64,000 nucleotides of DNA from Pseudoxanthomonas spadix (GTDB lineage Bacteria > Pseudomonadota > Gammaproteobacteria > Xanthomonadales > Xanthomonadaceae), in assembly GCF_003703395.1 (NCBI RefSeq), contig NZ_RDQN01000004.1, positions 186,001-250,000 of the forward strand, given 5' to 3'. Below, one piece after another: positions 22,848-31,466 of this stretch. The notes beneath the pieces are model-generated. The model saw only the letters and a program-made list of their open reading frames with translations, ran no database searches and had not been told where the DNA came from. How positions within the stretch are numbered: the first letter of the stretch is position 1; each line of letters starts with the position of its first letter. The position numbers were made by a program, and so were the translations under genes.

Positions 22848-23885
22848 ATGTCCCTCTTTCGAACCAGCCGCCTGCGCCGTGTCCTTGCCGTGGCCATGGC
22901 CGCCTGCGTGCTGACCCTGGCCGCCGGCGCCATGGCCCAGCAGAAGCGGCTGCTGAATGTCTCCTACGACCCCACCCGCGAGCTCTACCGCAACCTCAAT
23001 GCCGCCTTCTCCAGGCAATGGCAGGCCGAGCACGGCACGCCGATCCAGGTGGAAACCTCGCACGGCGGTTCGGGCAAGCAGGCGCGCGCGGTGATCGATG
23101 GCCTGGAGGCCGACGTGGTGACCCTGGCCCTGGCCTACGACATCGACTCCATCGCCGAGAAGGCCAAGTTGCTGCCCACCGACTGGCAGAAGCGTCTGCC
23201 CGACAACAGCACGCCCTACACCTCGACCATCGTATTCCTGGTGCGCAAGGGCAACCCGAAGCAGATCAGGGACTGGCCGGACCTGCTCAAGTCCGGTGTG
23301 CAGGTGATCACGCCCAATCCGAAGACTTCCGGCGGCGCGCGCTGGAACTACCTGGCCGCCTGGGCCTACGGCCAGTACATCTTCAAGGACGATGAGGCCA
23401 AGACCCGGCGCATGGTCACCGCGCTGTACAACAACGTGCCGGTGCTCGATACCGGCGCCCGCGGCGCGACCACGACTTTCGTCCAGCGCGGCATCGGCGA
23501 TGTGCTGCTGGCCTGGGAGAACGAGGCCTTCCTGTCGCAGGAAGAGCTGGGCCCGGACAAGTTCGACATCGTGGTGCCCAGGCTGTCGATCCTGGCCGAG
23601 CCGCCGGTGGCGCTGGTGGACAAAAACGTGGACAAGCACGGCACCCGGGCCGAGGCCCAGGCCTACCTGGAGTTCCTCTACACCCCGCAGGCGCAGAAGA
23701 TCATCGCCCAGCACTACTACCGCCCGCGCCATCCCGAGTTCGCCGAGCCGGCCGACATCGCCCGCTTCCCGAAGGTGAAGCTGGTGACCATCGACCAGGC
23801 CTTCGGCGGCTGGGCCAAGGCCCAGGCCACGCACTTCGCCGACGGCGGCGAGTTCGACAAGATGCTGGCGGGCAAGAAGCGTTGA
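22848..23885 (+). CDS. sbp: Periplasmic sulfate-binding protein
   Basis: Captures sulfate (or thiosulfate) for the ABC importer encoded by the next three genes. The 345-residue protein has a signal peptide (about residues 1-31, ending AMAQ), [12 protein letters not shown], the ligand loop SHGGSGKQ, and the [16 protein letters not shown] signature of the Sbp/CysP family. The ATG at 22848 follows GAGGTG. Its stop overlaps the cysT start by 4 bases (TTGA), so translation is likely coupled. Confidence 0.96.
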   Translation: MSLFRTSRLRRVLAVAMAACVLTLAAGAMAQQKRLLNVSYDPTRELYRNLNAAFSRQWQAEHGTPIQVETSHGGSGKQARAVIDGLEADVVTLALAYDIDSIAEKAKLLPTDWQKRLPDNSTPYTSTIVFLVRKGNPKQIRDWPDLLKSGVQVITPNPKTSGGARWNYLAAWAYGQYIFKDDEAKTRRMVTALYNNVPVLDTGARGATTTFVQRGIGDVLLAWENEAFLSQEELGPDKFDIVVPRLSILAEPPVALVDKNVDKHGTRAEAQAYLEFLYTPQAQKIIAQHYYRPRHPEFAEPADIARFPKVKLVTIDQAFGGWAKAQATHFADGGEFDKMLAGKKR

Positions 23886-24742
23886 GCACCTCCAGCGTCG
23901 CCGCGCCGCGGCAGCGCCGAAGACGGGTGATTCCCGGTTTCGGTCTCAGCCTGGGCATCACGTTGCTGTGGCTGGGGCTGATCGTGTTGCTGCCGCTGGC
24001 CGGCCTGTTCATCAAATCGGCCGGGCTGGGCTGGCACGGCCTGTGGGCGGTGTGGGCCGATCCGCGCGTGCTGGCCGCGCTGCGGATCAGCTTCGGCACT
24101 GCGCTGGCGGCGGCGGCATTCAATGCGCTGGCCGGCACGCTGGTGGCCTGGGTGCTGGTGCGCTACGACTTCCCCGGCAAGCGGCTGTTCGACGCGATGA
24201 TCGACCTGCCGTTCGCCCTGCCGACCGCGGTGGCCGGCATCGCCCTGACCCAGCTCTATGGGCCGACCGGCTGGATCGGGCGCTGGCTGGAGGCCGGCGG
24301 CATCAAGGTCGCCTACACGCCGCTGGGCATTACCGTGGCACTGGTCTTCATCGGCCTGCCGTTCGTGGTGCGCATGGTCCAGCCGGTGCTGGCCGAATCG
24401 GAAGCCGAGCTGGAAGAAGCCGCCGCCAGCCTGGGCGCCGGCCGCCTGCGCACGGTGGCCTCGGTGGTGCTGCCGGCAGTGTGGCCGGCGGTGCTGTCCG
24501 GGTTCGCGCTGGCGTTCGCGCGCGGGGTGGGCGAATACGGCTCGGTGATCTTCATCGCCGGCAACCTGCCGGGCGTATCGGAAATCGCGCCGCTGCTGAT
24601 CACCATCAAGCTGGAAGAATTCGATTACGCCGGCGCCACCGCGATCGCCGCGGCCATGCTGCTGCTGTCCTTCGCGCTGCTACTGGTCATCAATACGCTG
24701 CAGGCGCACCTGGCGCGGCGCGGCATGAAGGCGCTGGTCTGA
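23882..24742 (+). CDS. cysT: Sulfate/thiosulfate ABC transporter permease CysT (CysU)
   Basis: First inner-membrane permease of the sulfate importer, 286 residues, six hydrophobic segments, with the family block [16 protein letters not shown] at the start and the EAA-type loop [15 protein letters not shown] that contacts CysA. The start appears to be TTG at 23882, overlapping the sbp stop. No ATG or GTG is available before the first membrane segment, so a non-ATG start is likely. Its own stop overlaps the cysW ATG (TGATG). Confidence 0.92.
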   Translation: MSTSSVAAPRQRRRRVIPGFGLSLGITLLWLGLIVLLPLAGLFIKSAGLGWHGLWAVWADPRVLAALRISFGTALAAAAFNALAGTLVAWVLVRYDFPGKRLFDAMIDLPFALPTAVAGIALTQLYGPTGWIGRWLEAGGIKVAYTPLGITVALVFIGLPFVVRMVQPVLAESEAELEEAAASLGAGRLRTVASVVLPAVWPAVLSGFALAFARGVGEYGSVIFIAGNLPGVSEIAPLLITIKLEEFDYAGATAIAAAMLLLSFALLLVINTLQAHLARRGMKALV

Positions 24743-25656
24743 TGGCCGTTGCCTGGCTGCCGCGCGCCACGCGCCTGCATGCACCCACCGCCGAACCGGC
24801 CTGGGTGAAGTGGTCGCTGGTGGTGCTGGCGTTGCTGTTCCTGCTGTCCTTCCTGCTGTTGCCGTTGGTGCTGGTGTTTGCCGAAGCGCTGCGCGGCGGG
24901 GTGGCCGCATTCCTGGCCGCGATCAGCGACCCCGATGCGCTGGCCGCGATCCGCCTGACCTTCGTGGTCACCGCGATCGTGGTGCCGCTGAACCTGGTCT
25001 TCGGCGTGGCCGCGGCCTGGGCGGTGAGCAAGCACGCGTTCCCCGGCAAGCGCATCCTGGTGAGCCTGGTGGACCTGCCGTTTGCGGTCTCGCCGGTGGT
25101 GGCCGGGCTGGTGTTCGTGCTGATCTTCGGCCGCCAGGGCTGGGCCTGGCCGTTGATCGACCCAGGCTGGCGCGTGCACCTGCCCCTGCTGGGCGAGATC
25201 CTGGTCCAGCTGCCCAGGATCGTGTTTGCGTTGCCGGGCATCGTGCTGGCCACGACCTTCGTGACCTTTCCCTTCATCGCCCGCGAGCTGATGCCGCTGA
25301 TGGAGCAGCAGGGCAGCGAGGAGGAGCTGGCTGCGCTGAGCCTGGGTGCCAATGGCTGGCAGACCTTCTGGCGGGTGACCGTCCCCAACATCCGCTGGGC
25401 GCTGCTGTATGGGGTGCTGCTGTGCAGTGCGCGGGCGATGGGCGAGTTCGGCGCGGTGTCGGTGGTTTCCGGCCATATCCGCGGGCGCACCAACACCCTG
25501 CCGTTGCACGTGGAAATCCTCTACAACGAATACGCCTACGGCGCGGCCTTCGCGGCGGCCTCGCTGCTGGCGCTGAGCGCGCTGGTCACCCTGGTGCTCA
25601 AGACCTGGCTGGAATGGCGCCACGGCGAAGCGCTGGCCGCCAGCCACCGATACTGA
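24742..25656 (+). CDS. cysW: Sulfate ABC transporter permease CysW
   Basis: Second permease of the sulfate importer, 304 residues with six membrane segments. Family blocks include [19 protein letters not shown], the EAA loop [19 protein letters not shown], and [20 protein letters not shown]. It starts at the ATG that overlaps the cysT stop by one base, which fits tightly coupled expression of the two permeases. An open frame runs further upstream but is out of register with CysT function. Confidence 0.95.
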   Translation: MAVAWLPRATRLHAPTAEPAWVKWSLVVLALLFLLSFLLLPLVLVFAEALRGGVAAFLAAISDPDALAAIRLTFVVTAIVVPLNLVFGVAAAWAVSKHAFPGKRILVSLVDLPFAVSPVVAGLVFVLIFGRQGWAWPLIDPGWRVHLPLLGEILVQLPRIVFALPGIVLATTFVTFPFIARELMPLMEQQGSEEELAALSLGANGWQTFWRVTVPNIRWALLYGVLLCSARAMGEFGAVSVVSGHIRGRTNTLPLHVEILYNEYAYGAAFAAASLLALSALVTLVLKTWLEWRHGEALAASHRY

Positions 25657-25674
25657 CGAAGGTTCGCAGCACCC

Positions 25675-26718
25675 ATGGGCATCACCGTCGAACACCTGTA
25701 CAAGCGCTTCGGCGCGTTCACCGCGCTGGATGACATCACCCTGGAGATCCGCCAGGGCGAGCTGCTGGCGCTGCTGGGCCCGTCCGGGTCGGGCAAGACC
25801 ACGCTGCTGCGGGTGATCGCCGGCCTGGAGCATGCCGATGGCGGCCGGGTGCTGTTCGAAGGCGGCGACGCCACCGCGCTGCCGGTGCAGCAGCGCGGGG
25901 TGGGATTCGTGTTTCAGCACTATGCGTTGTTCAAGCACATGCGGGTGGACCAAAACATCGCCTTCGGCCTCAAGGTGCGCCGCGGCAAGGCGCGCTGGCC
26001 CAGGGCCAGGATCGATGCGCGGGTGCGCGAGCTGCTCTCGCTGGTACAGCTGGAAGGCCTGGAAAAGCGCTACCCGGCGCAGTTGTCCGGCGGCCAGCGC
26101 CAGCGTGTGGCGCTGGCCCGCGCGCTGGCGATCGAACCCAAGCTGCTGCTGCTGGACGAACCCTTCGGCGCGCTCGATGCCCAGGTGCGCCGCGACCTGC
26201 GCCGCTGGCTGCGCCAGGTGCATCAGGCCACCGGTGTGACCACGGTCTTCGTCACCCACGATCAGGAAGAGGCGCTGGAGCTGGCCGATCGGGTGGCCAT
26301 CCTCAACAAGGGCCGGATCGAACAGCTCGGCACCCCGGCACAGGTCTATGACCAGCCGGCCTCGCCGTTCGTGTATGGCTTTGTCGGCCAGGCCAATCGG
26401 CTGGCCGGCACCAAGGTCGGCACACAGCTGCAGGTGCATGGCCAGTGGCTGCCGCTCCCGGCCGGCGTCAGCCTATCGGACGGGCCGGTGGAGTTGTTCG
26501 TGCGGCCACAGGACCTGCGCCTGGTGGAAGCGGACCAGCCGGGCTGGATGGCCACGGTGGTCGACGTGCCGCGCAGCGGGCCGCATGTGCGCCTGCACGC
26601 GCAGCTGGCCGATGGCACGCCGCTGGAGCTGGAACTTCCGGCCGCCACGCAGGTGGCGCCGGTCGGTTCGCAGGTGCATGTGCAGGCGTCGCGGTTTGGG
26701 GTGTTCCAGACGGGCTGA
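25675..26718 (+). CDS. cysA: Sulfate ABC transporter ATP-binding protein CysA
   Basis: Energises sulfate import. The 347-residue ATPase has Walker [10 protein letters not shown], the Q-loop, signature [15 protein letters not shown], Walker [13 protein letters not shown] and the switch histidine in [12 protein letters not shown]-terminal TOBE-like regulatory domain begins near residue 240. It closes the sbp-cysT-cysW-cysA operon, starting 18 bases after the cysW stop. No cysB gene or clear CysB site is visible nearby. Confidence 0.96.
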   Translation: MGITVEHLYKRFGAFTALDDITLEIRQGELLALLGPSGSGKTTLLRVIAGLEHADGGRVLFEGGDATALPVQQRGVGFVFQHYALFKHMRVDQNIAFGLKVRRGKARWPRARIDARVRELLSLVQLEGLEKRYPAQLSGGQRQRVALARALAIEPKLLLLDEPFGALDAQVRRDLRRWLRQVHQATGVTTVFVTHDQEEALELADRVAILNKGRIEQLGTPAQVYDQPASPFVYGFVGQANRLAGTKVGTQLQVHGQWLPLPAGVSLSDGPVELFVRPQDLRLVEADQPGWMATVVDVPRSGPHVRLHAQLADGTPLELELPAATQVAPVGSQVHVQASRFGVFQTG

Positions 26719-26747
26719 CCGTTACAAAAGCAATGAAAACATGGGAT

Positions 26748-26762
26748 TGACGGCGGCCGTCA
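26748..26762. promoter_or_regulatory. 15-bp palindrome before the TorF porin gene
   Basis: TGACGGC-G-GCCGTCA is a perfect inverted repeat 118 bases upstream of the porin start. A second, weaker one (GCAGTT at 26782 with AACTGC at 26800, flanking an A-rich run) lies between it and the gene. Either could be an operator. The A-rich run may also act as an UP-like element. Confidence 0.4.
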
Positions 26763-26880
26763 CCGCACCGCAATATTGGGGGCAGTTAAAAAAAAGTAAA
26801 ACTGCAAAGCGCGTCGCAGCATGCTTCTCCAGCGCGCCATGGCAGGCTCCGCCCCCCCCACCCTGCAGGAGAGTCCGAGG

Positions 26881-27597
26881 ATGTCAAAGAAATTGCGCTA
26901 TGCCCTGATTGTTGCCCTGGCCGCCTTGCCGTTTGCATCGTCCGCCCAAGAGGCTGTCGCCGAGGAAGAAGCCGAGTCCCCCTCCCCCTGGGCCTGGTCG
27001 CTGACGGCCACCACCGACTACCGTTTCCGTGGCCTGTCGCAGACCGATGTCGGTCCGGCTTTCCAGCCCGGCCTGACCTACACCACTCCGATCGGCATCT
27101 ATGCCGGCGTGTGGGCCTCCAACGTGGACTTCGGCGAAGGCGATCCGGATTACGAAGTGGATACCTTCGTTGGCTACAACATCGACGCCAACGACTGGCT
27201 CAACCTGGATTTCATGGTCAACCGCTACAACTACCCTGATGCCGGTTCGGGCAACTACAACGAATACATCGGCAAGGCGACCATGGCCGAGCACTTCACC
27301 GTGCTGGTGGGCTACACCAACGATGTGTTCAAGTCCGACACCGACAGCTGGTACTACCAGGGCGGCATCAGCTGGGACCTGCCGCAGGATTTCAGCGTCG
27401 CGGCCACCGGCGGCGTGACCGAATTCGAGGACGGCACCGTCGGCCGCGACTACAAGGACTGGTCGGTCAGTCTGTCCAAGGCCTTCGGCCCGGCCACACT
27501 GACCGCGGCCTACATCGGCACCGACGGCGATGGCCGCGACGCCTACGGCGACATCGCCGACAGTCGCCTGGTGGTCAGCGTCACGGTCGCCAACTAA
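26881..27597 (+). CDS. TorF-family putative porin
   Basis: A 238-residue outer-membrane beta-barrel of the proteobacterial Gcw_chp/TorF family. The signal peptide (ASSAQE near residue 22) is followed by an acidic stretch and the family signature WSLTATTDYRFRGLSQTD, then alternating beta-strand segments ending in an aromatic-poor strand (LVVSVTVAN). The substrate is unknown. The start follows AGGAGAG. It lies after the sulfate operon but has its own leader with palindromes and its own terminator, so it is probably a separate unit. Confidence 0.85.
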   Translation: MSKKLRYALIVALAALPFASSAQEAVAEEEAESPSPWAWSLTATTDYRFRGLSQTDVGPAFQPGLTYTTPIGIYAGVWASNVDFGEGDPDYEVDTFVGYNIDANDWLNLDFMVNRYNYPDAGSGNYNEYIGKATMAEHFTVLVGYTNDVFKSDTDSWYYQGGISWDLPQDFSVAATGGVTEFEDGTVGRDYKDWSVSLSKAFGPATLTAAYIGTDGDGRDAYGDIADSRLVVSVTVAN

Positions 27598-27616
27598 GCG
27601 CAGAGCTGCTGGTCCG

Positions 27617-27644
27617 ACACAGGGCGCCGCAAGGCGCCTTGTGT
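27617..27644 (+). terminator. Terminator of the TorF porin gene
   Basis: A 12-bp stem (ACACAGGGCGCC / GGCGCCTTGTGT, one G-T pair) with a GCAA tetraloop, followed by GTTTCC, 20 bases after the stop. Confidence 0.8.
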
Positions 27645-27732
27645 GTTTCCGGCCTCTGGAAAAGTGGCGCTTCCACGGGTTTTAGCCGACAGGCCCTCCT
27701 TGCGCACAGGCACCGGGCCGGCAATGGCGTCT

Positions 27733-28755
27733 TCAATTCCAGCTCAGCACCACCTTGCCGGCCCTGCCTTGTTCCATCAGGTCAAAGCCCTTCTGGAAGT
27801 CGTCGATCGGCAGCTGGTGGGTCAGCACCTTGCCCAGCGGAAAGCCGCTCAGCACCAGCTGGGTCATCTTGTACCAGGTCTCGTACATCCTGCGCCCGTA
27901 GATGCCCTGCACGGTCAGGCCCTTGAAGATGATCCTGTCCCAGTCGCAGCCGGCGCCCCTGGGCATGATGCCCAGCATCGCGATCTTGCCGCCGTGGTAC
28001 ATGCACTGGAGCATGTCGTTGAAGGCGCGCGGGTTGCCGCTCATCTCCAGGCCCACATCGAAGCCCTCCATGTGCAGGTCGGCCATCACCGCCTTGAGCG
28101 AGGTGTTGGCCACATTCACCACGCGGGTGGCGCCCATGTCGGCGGCCAGCTTGAGGCGGAAGTCGTTGACATCGGTGACCACCACGTTGCGCGCGCCGAT
28201 GTACTTGCAGATGCCGGCGGCGATGATGCCGATCGGGCCGGCGCCGGTGATCAGCACGTCCTCGCCGGTCACGTCGAACTCCAGCGCGCAGTGCGCGGCG
28301 TTGCCGTAGGGGTCGAAGAACGCCGCCAGCTCGGACGGGATCTGGTCCGGAATCGGCCACAGGTTGCTGGCGGGGATCACCAGGTATTGGGCGAAGGCGC
28401 CATTGACGTTCACGCCGATGCCCACCGTGTTGGGACACAGGTGCGGACGGCCGCCGCGACAGTTGCGACAGTGGCCGCAGACGATGTGGCCCTCGGCCGA
28501 GACCCGCTGGCCGACCTCATAGCCGGTGACGGCCGCGCCGAGCTGGGCGATGCGGCCGACGAACTCGTGGCCAATGATCAGGCCCGGGCGGATGGTGCGC
28601 TGGCTCCACTCATCCCACAGGTAGATGTGCAGGTCGGTGCCGCAGATGGCGGTCTTCTCCAGCTTGACCAGCACCTCGTTGGGCCCCGGCGCCGGCCTGG
28701 GCACCTGTTCCATCCAGATGCCCTTGCCGGCCTGGCGCTTGACCAGCGCCTTCAT
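27733..28755 (-). CDS. tdh: L-threonine 3-dehydrogenase
   Basis: Oxidises threonine to 2-amino-3-ketobutyrate, the substrate of Kbl. The 340-residue zinc-dependent dehydrogenase has catalytic-zinc ligands Cys38 (AICGTD), His63 and Glu64 (GHEFVG), structural-zinc cysteines 93, 96, 99 and 107, and the NAD motif GAGPIGI. The start at 28755 (MKALVK) matches E. coli Tdh. An ATG at 28767 would add four residues. In many bacteria kbl-tdh is an operon, whereas here the two genes are about 5 kb apart. Confidence 0.96.
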   Translation of the reverse strand: MKALVKRQAGKGIWMEQVPRPAPGPNEVLVKLEKTAICGTDLHIYLWDEWSQRTIRPGLIIGHEFVGRIAQLGAAVTGYEVGQRVSAEGHIVCGHCRNCRGGRPHLCPNTVGIGVNVNGAFAQYLVIPASNLWPIPDQIPSELAAFFDPYGNAAHCALEFDVTGEDVLITGAGPIGIIAAGICKYIGARNVVVTDVNDFRLKLAADMGATRVVNVANTSLKAVMADLHMEGFDVGLEMSGNPRAFNDMLQCMYHGGKIAMLGIMPRGAGCDWDRIIFKGLTVQGIYGRRMYETWYKMTQLVLSGFPLGKVLTHQLPIDDFQKGFDLMEQGRAGKVVLSWN

Positions 28756-28884
28756 CGTGTCCGCCATGGTGCGAAAAACCCAAGCCCATAAGGGCGCCGA
28801 GTATAGAGTTTCCGATGCAGCCACCGTGTGCGGCGGTGCAGCAGGCGGGCCCGGAGGCCGCCTTCATGGGGCGTGGAGGGCTCC

Positions 28885-28958
28885 CCTGTGTGGGAGCCGC
28901 TATAGCGGCGCTAAGGCTTTGTCGGCAAGGCCTCATCGCCGCCGTGGCGGCTCCCACA
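28885..28958. repeat. Intergenic inverted repeat (TGTGGGAGCCGC family)
   Basis: Perfect 12-base arms TGTGGGAGCCGC (28889-28900) and GCGGCTCCCACA (28947-28958) enclose two further palindromes, CCGCTATAGCGG (28898-28909) and GCCGCCGTGGCGGC (28938-28951). The sequence has the form of a dispersed intergenic repeat seen in xanthomonads and pseudomonads. It lies between the tdh start and the 3' end of the TonB receptor gene and could help terminate the latter. Confidence 0.75.
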
Positions 28959-28967
28959 GGACCTGGC

Positions 28968-31277
28968 TCAGAAGCGGGCGTCGAGGGTGAAGAACGCCTG
29001 GCGCGGCGCGCCGGCCATCAGGGTCTGGTTGTAGCCCTGCCGGTCGGAGGCGACATAGCCGCCGGTGCCGGTGGTGGCGAAATAGCGCTTGTCGGCCAGG
29101 TTGGTGACGTTGAGCGACAGGCCGATGTTGGAGAACACGCCGACCTTGCCGAAGTCGTAGCCGGCGCCGGCGTTGAACACCCAGTACTCGGGCACCTGGG
29201 AGTCGTTGAGGTAGCTGATGTAGCGGCGGCCGGTGTACTTGCCGTCCAGCGACACCCTCCAGCCATCCCTGTGGTAGTTCAGGCTGGAGGTGAACATCAG
29301 CGAGGGCACGCCGACCACGTACTTGCCGCCGGTTTCGACCACGCCGTTGTTGAGGTAGTCGTCCTGGTACTTGGAACGGTCCAGGGAGACGGTGTTGAGC
29401 CAGTCCAGGCCCTGGGCCGGCTTGACGATCAGCGCCAGGTCCAGGCCGGTGCTTTCCACATCGCCGACGTTGCTCAGGATCGCCGAGCAGGTCTGGATGG
29501 CACTGCACGGCGAGGTGACCAGCAGGCGGTTCTTGAACTTGGTGTAGTAGGCGCCGACCGAAGCCTGGTAGCCCTCGCCGCTGGTGCGGTAGCCCAGCTG
29601 CACGGTCTGCGATTGCTCCGGCTCGAGCGTGTCGCGGATGCTGTCGAAGGTGGCCTGGCCGGTGGCGAAGGGGCTGTAGTCGAAGGCGGCGATGTTCTTG
29701 CTGTAGGACAGGTAGAGGTCCTGGTGTTCATCCAGCGCGTAGCTGGCGCCGACCTGCGGCAGGAAGCTGTCGTCGGCCTCGATGCTGCCCTGGGCGTAGG
29801 AGCTGCTGGCCACCAGCGAACGCGCGTTGGTCTTCGTGCTGACCGCCTTGGCCCCGAAGTTCAGGGTCAGGCGCTGGTCCATCAGGCGCACGGTGTCCTG
29901 CGCGTAGGCCATGCGCGTCTGGGTGTGGTACTTCTGCAGGAACTGGCGGAAAAACGGATCGCTCACCTCGTAGAAGTTGTAGAGCGTGGTCAGCGGCGCA
30001 TCCAGCAGGAAGTAGTTGCGCTCCTGCGTGTTCTGGCTGTTCTCGGCCCAGCCGCCGAGTTCGATCTCGTGCATGCCGAGGGTGAACTTCAGCGCGCCGG
30101 TACCACCAAAACGGTCCAGACCGTAGTCGGTGGTGCGCATCGACAGCGGGACCTGCGCCGAGGACGGCACGTACGGGGTGACCCACTGGCCTTCACCGCG
30201 GTTGTCGTGGTAGTAGCCGGTCAGGTCCAGGGTGGCCACACCGCCCAGGTTGAAGCTGCCGGCCAGCGCGGACAGGGTGTCGTTGCGCAGGCCCGAGCCC
30301 CAGTAGTAGGTGGAATCCAGCCAGTCATAGTCGGCCGGCAGCGCCGCCAGCGAGGCCGGGTAGCCGTTGGCCACCCCGGCGTAGGCGCCGGTGGACTGGT
30401 AGGCGCGCGCCATCTGCGCGGCAGTGGCCCAGTCCGGGGCCAGGTAGTCGAAGTCCCAGCCCAGCGCCTTCTGGCTGGTCAGCGACAGGTCCATGTAGTC
30501 CTGTTCCTTGCGCCGCGACTTGTCCACGAACAGGCTGATCCGGTTGCCCTCGCCCCAGCTATAGAGCGCCTTGGCGTTGAACTGCTCGTACTTCTGCGGG
30601 CCATCGCCCTTCCACTTGTCCATGTCCGAGGCGGCATAGGCCCCGTAGGCGGAGAAGCCGCCATGGTCGCCGCTGTCCACGCGCACGAAGGTGCGCTGGG
30701 CGCTGTCCGAACCGAAGGTCTGGGCCAGGCGCGCACCGAAGTCCATCTCCGGGTCGGCCGAATAGAACTGCAGGGTGCCGCCCAGGTTGCTGTTGGAGGC
30801 GGTGCCGAGTGCGCCGGCGCCCTGGGCCAGCTCGGTCGAGGCGATGTTCTCGGACAGGATCGCGCGGGTGATCGACAGGCCATTGGTCACCCCGTAGGCC
30901 ATGTTGCCCAGCGGCACGCCATCCAGGGTGAAGCCCAGGCGGCTCTGGTCAAAGCCGTGCAGGTAGACCGCGGTCGACCATTCGTAGGCGCCGGTGGCAT
31001 CGGCCGACTGGAACTGCACGCCGGGCAGCTTCTCGATGGCTTTCAGCGGGCTGCTGCCGGCAGGCAGTCGTTCGATGTCCTGCTGGTTGATGCGCTGCAC
31101 CTGGCGGGTGGCGCCGCGGGCCACCACCGACACTGCATCGAGCTGCTTGGCGGTGCTGTCGGCGGGAGCGGCATCGTTTTCGGCGGCGGGCTCAAGCGCT
31201 GCGGCCATCGTGGGGAAGGCGCAGGCAAGGGCGATCGCAAGCGCCGTCGGGCGCAGGCAGGGCAGGGATTTCAGCAT
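28968..31277 (-). CDS. TonB-dependent outer membrane receptor
   Basis: A 769-residue receptor with signal peptide (about 1-28), a TonB-box-like LDAVSVVA, a plug domain (residues about 45-160, KAIEKLPGVQFQ and GFTLDGVPLGNMAYG) and a 22-strand barrel ending in the outer-membrane insertion signature FFTLDARF. The ligand is not evident. A disulfide-capable pair (SPCSAIQTC) lies in an extracellular loop. It is divergent from a phospholipase C, and a PHO-box-like element lies between the two, so uptake of a phospholipid-derived or phosphorylated compound is a reasonable guess. No strong ribosome binding site precedes the ATG. Confidence 0.9.
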   Translation of the reverse strand: MLKSLPCLRPTALAIALACAFPTMAAALEPAAENDAAPADSTAKQLDAVSVVARGATRQVQRINQQDIERLPAGSSPLKAIEKLPGVQFQSADATGAYEWSTAVYLHGFDQSRLGFTLDGVPLGNMAYGVTNGLSITRAILSENIASTELAQGAGALGTASNSNLGGTLQFYSADPEMDFGARLAQTFGSDSAQRTFVRVDSGDHGGFSAYGAYAASDMDKWKGDGPQKYEQFNAKALYSWGEGNRISLFVDKSRRKEQDYMDLSLTSQKALGWDFDYLAPDWATAAQMARAYQSTGAYAGVANGYPASLAALPADYDWLDSTYYWGSGLRNDTLSALAGSFNLGGVATLDLTGYYHDNRGEGQWVTPYVPSSAQVPLSMRTTDYGLDRFGGTGALKFTLGMHEIELGGWAENSQNTQERNYFLLDAPLTTLYNFYEVSDPFFRQFLQKYHTQTRMAYAQDTVRLMDQRLTLNFGAKAVSTKTNARSLVASSSYAQGSIEADDSFLPQVGASYALDEHQDLYLSYSKNIAAFDYSPFATGQATFDSIRDTLEPEQSQTVQLGYRTSGEGYQASVGAYYTKFKNRLLVTSPCSAIQTCSAILSNVGDVESTGLDLALIVKPAQGLDWLNTVSLDRSKYQDDYLNNGVVETGGKYVVGVPSLMFTSSLNYHRDGWRVSLDGKYTGRRYISYLNDSQVPEYWVFNAGAGYDFGKVGVFSNIGLSLNVTNLADKRYFATTGTGGYVASDRQGYNQTLMAGAPRQAFFTLDARF

Positions 31278-31355
31278 GGGGATGACAGCCTGATGCAGGG
31301 GAGGGGAGAGACGGGACGCAAAGCGCCGCTTCGGCGCACAGGCTGGCAACGGCAG

Positions 31356-31373
31356 ATGAAGTTGCGATGACAG
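31356..31373 (-). promoter_or_regulatory. Candidate PHO box between TonB receptor and phospholipase C genes
   Basis: Read on the minus strand, CTGTCAT-CGCA-ACTTCAT has one perfect and one partial PhoB half-site with the correct 4-base spacing (11 of 14 positions). It lies 79 bases upstream of the TonB receptor start and 94 bases upstream of the phospholipase start. A chance match is possible. Confidence 0.45.
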
Positions 31374-31466
31374 CACGATCATGCGCGTGGTTGTCTTCAA
31401 GCTGCAGCGCCGGCCTTCTATAACGATGCGTCGCCGGTCATCGCCCACATCAGGATTGCTCCCCGC

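Noticed and set aside
28815..31370. A plus-strand open frame of 851 codons
   Set aside because: It is the complement of the TonB receptor gene. It shows no domain and has the Val/Ala/Gln-rich composition typical of antisense frames in GC-rich genomes.
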